Assembly (NCBI RefSeq): GCF_000214355.1
Contig: NC_015577.1
Coordinates: 3,153,389-3,217,388, forward strand
Length of the DNA: 64,000 bases
Direction of reading: 5' to 3'
From: Leadbettera azotonutricia ZAS-9
GTDB taxonomy: Bacteria > Spirochaetota > Spirochaetia > Treponematales > Breznakiellaceae
Shown: positions 62,436-64,000 of the stretch, piece after piece
Position numbering within the stretch: position 1 is the first letter of the stretch
How the letters are laid out: each line of letters begins with the position of its first letter
Position numbers and translations under genes: made by a program
Notes under the pieces: model-generated
Seen by the model: the letters and a program-made list of their open reading frames with translations, nothing else
Told to the model about the DNA's origin: nothing
Database searches by the model: none

Positions 62436-63652
62436 AAAACCTCCAATTCAGCAAGTATATGGGGAAATACTTCAAGGCTGCGCCTGAGTATGCCCTGCAT
62501 AAACGCAATACTGATTCCATAATTGGTAAAGGGAACGCCCTGGTCTGCAGCACATTCCTGTCTGTAACGCATTTCCCTTTCGTTGAGCATACAGGCGCCG
62601 CAGTGTATGACCATCTCAAAAGAGGACAGATCCTCCGGATAATCACCCCCCGATGTAAACACAAATTCGGGATTCACCCCCGTATATTGCTTTATCCAAC
62701 GGGGGAGTTTCACCGTTCCTATATCGTCGCACTGTTTGTGATGGGTGCAACCCTCGCATATCAGAATACGGCTTCCCTCCCCTATATGGTCAAGGTGTTT
62801 GACACCCCGAACAGCAGGAGCCAGGAAGCCCTTGTACCTGGCAAAAATTATCGAAAAAGAAGTGAGGGGAATATCAAGAGGCGTATCGGCGCTCGCCTTG
62901 GCAAAAACCTGGCTGTCTGTAATCACCAGGCTTGGCTTCTTTCCCAAATGCTCCAGAGTTTCCTTAAGCTCAAATTCTTTGACCACCACCGCAATTGCGT
63001 CAGTTTCAAGCACATCCCTGATGGTTTGTTGCTGGGGGAGTATGAGCCGCCCCTTGGGGGCAGCCTTATCGATAGGAGTTACCAATACCACAAAGTCGCC
63101 GGGCTTTATCAAATCCCCCACAAGCTGAAGCTTCATGTCTTCGGTATGCACAAGGCTTGCGATGAGATCTTTCAATGCTTCTATATTATGCCCTGTCTTT
63201 GCACTGACATAAATTTCATTTGCCTCAACTGCGGCGGAATTCAATGAACCTCCGGGAAGCTCATCGCACTTATTGTAAGCAATAATGTAAGTCACATTTT
63301 TATATTTAAAAATATCTAATAGATCATTGTCAGCCTTATCCCTGCCCAGCACTGCATCAACCACGAGAACAGCGACATCGGTCTTGTTGAGAACCTGTTT
63401 TGCCTTGAGAACCCGCTTGGCGCCAAGCTCCCCTTCATCGTCGATGCCGGGGGTATCAATAACCAGCACCGGCCCCAGGGGGAGAAGCTCCATGGCCTTG
63501 GAAACAGGATCTGTGGTGGTGCCCTTAACTTCGGAAACCACCGCCAGATCCTGGCCTGTGATTGCATTGAGAAGGCTCGACTTCCCCGCGTTGCGCCTGC
63601 CGAAAAAGCCTATATGCACCCTGTTCCCCGAAGGGGTATCGTTCAGTCCCAT
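62432..63652 (-). CDS. hydF: [FeFe]-hydrogenase maturation GTPase HydF
   Basis: A 406-residue scaffold that carries the diiron subcluster to the hydrogenase. The GTPase domain has GRRNAGKSSLLN, GTTTDPVSK and DTPGIDDEGELG; the C-terminal cluster ligands fit CxH...HCxxC as CTHHKQC and HCGACM. The ATG at 63652 has AAGGA; in-frame codons to 63712 overlap the promoter. It heads the hydF-flavodoxin-aspA unit. Confidence 0.95.
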   Translation of the reverse strand: MGLNDTPSGNRVHIGFFGRRNAGKSSLLNAITGQDLAVVSEVKGTTTDPVSKAMELLPLGPVLVIDTPGIDDEGELGAKRVLKAKQVLNKTDVAVLVVDAVLGRDKADNDLLDIFKYKNVTYIIAYNKCDELPGGSLNSAAVEANEIYVSAKTGHNIEALKDLIASLVHTEDMKLQLVGDLIKPGDFVVLVTPIDKAAPKGRLILPQQQTIRDVLETDAIAVVVKEFELKETLEHLGKKPSLVITDSQVFAKASADTPLDIPLTSFSIIFARYKGFLAPAVRGVKHLDHIGEGSRILICEGCTHHKQCDDIGTVKLPRWIKQYTGVNPEFVFTSGGDYPEDLSSFEMVIHCGACMLNEREMRYRQECAADQGVPFTNYGISIAFMQGILRRSLEVFPHILAELEVL

Positions 63653-63668
63653 GGAATCCTTTTGGCAC

Positions 63669-63697
63669 TTCAAACAGTGCCCTAAAATTGATACACT
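63669..63697 (+). promoter_or_regulatory. Promoter of the ABC exporter gene, leaderless type
   Basis: TTCAAA (63669-63674), 17 bp, TACACT (63692-63697), then 6 nt to the ATG at 63704. No ribosome-binding site is present. Confidence 0.45.
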
Positions 63698-63700
63698 AGC

Positions 63701-63729
63701 ATTATGCATCAAAAAATCAACTTCGACAA
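63701..63729 (-). promoter_or_regulatory. Promoter of hydF
   Basis: On the minus strand TTGTCG (63724-63729), 17 bp, CATAAT (63701-63706). It overlaps the start of the divergent ABC gene, so the two promoters may interfere. The leader is about 42 nt. Confidence 0.5.
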
Positions 63730-64000
63730 ACCCCTATTGAAAATTTTCGCAGGATATTACAAGCCCCATTGGAAGCTGTTCGCAGCCGACATGTTCTGCG
63801 CCGCCCTTATCTCGGGTACAGATCTTGCCTTCCCCATGATGACTAAATTTACCATAGAGAAGCTCCTCCCAACAGGACGTTACCAATTCTTTTTTTTCCT
63901 TATAAGTCTTATGGTTGCGCTTTACCTCCTCAGGATGGGCTTTACCTATTTTGTGACTTATTGGGGGCATACCGTAGGGGCTTATATCGAGGCTGACATG
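63704..64000 (+). CDS. Partial ABC exporter (transmembrane-domain N-terminus)
   Basis: The first 99 codons run off the right edge without a stop. Two hydrophobic segments (about residues 25-47 and 63-88) and the end GFTYFVTYWGHTVGAYIEADM match the start of type I ABC exporters with fused ATPase (MsbA/LmrA-like), where a GxxVGxxxExDxR-type coupling segment follows helix 2. The ATPase part lies outside the window. The start is chosen from the leaderless promoter and similarity. Confidence 0.8.
   Translation, partial: MHQKINFDKPLLKIFAGYYKPHWKLFAADMFCAALISGTDLAFPMMTKFTIEKLLPTGRYQFFFFLISLMVALYLLRMGFTYFVTYWGHTVGAYIEADM

Overview
The window looks like a chromosomal segment of a free-living or gut-associated anaerobic spirochete, most likely a termite-gut type Treponema. 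This is inference. The support is a [FeFe]-hydrogenase maturation set (hydE, hydG, hydF) with rubrerythrin and flavodoxin, lipoproteins with loose spirochete-type lipoboxes, a dCache chemoreceptor, a GH3 xylosidase-type enzyme, citramalate-route isoleucine synthesis, and a lipoprotein leader (GLVLAGCDNGSTS) that I recall as common in termite-gut treponemes. Genes are dense, near 50% GC, often overlapping by 1 or 4 nt; a few AT-rich intervals stand out.

Left part (1-17,200): the first codons of a sugar-nucleotide synthesis gene and a VanZ-like protein face a leaderless acyl-CoA synthetase. A long minus-strand block then carries branched-chain amino acid synthesis (ilvN, ilvC, leuA, cimA, leuB, ilvD, ilvB; no leuCD here), followed by a dehydrogenase, a HAD phosphatase and a pseudouridine synthase. 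Upstream of it, also on the minus strand, are deoC and a fused DAHP synthase-prephenate dehydratase.

Middle part (17,200-40,700): HAD phosphatases, tsaC/sua5 and corA, a 12 x 21-bp tandem repeat, a DUF3842-larC-merR unit, a thiamine unit (cytX, thiE, HAD) under a TPP riboswitch whose terminator contains the ribosome-binding site, a potABCD polyamine transporter followed by a chemoreceptor, an amidohydrolase and YitT protein, ilvE, a one-POTRA outer-membrane protein, a glycosyltransferase and a PtsN-like IIA protein.

Accessory stretch (40,700-50,500): an AT-rich orphan N6-adenine methyltransferase lies just downstream of tRNA-Ala(CGC). GH3 and a UPF0303 protein follow, then metA/metY (O-acetylhomoserine route). 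Two adjacent lipoprotein genes share an almost identical 130-bp leader (5' UTR hairpin, ribosome-binding site, signal peptide) but have unrelated mature parts, and are surrounded by palindromic repeats.

Right part (50,500-64,000): a sensor kinase and a LuxR-type response regulator are separated by a C17 homopolymer. This tract sits inside an overlapping leader reading frame and could act as a length-dependent, three-state expression switch. Rubrerythrin, a large hybrid histidine kinase, an HD protein and mnmA follow, then two minus-strand units for hydrogenase maturation: hydF-flavodoxin-aspA and a TM1266-type regulator-hydG-hydE. A divergent ABC exporter runs off the right edge.

A recurring feature is promoters whose -10 hexamer ends only 6-7 nt before the start codon, with a -35 box at exactly 17 bp and no ribosome-binding site. 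I find seven such cases, which suggests leaderless mRNAs are common in this organism.
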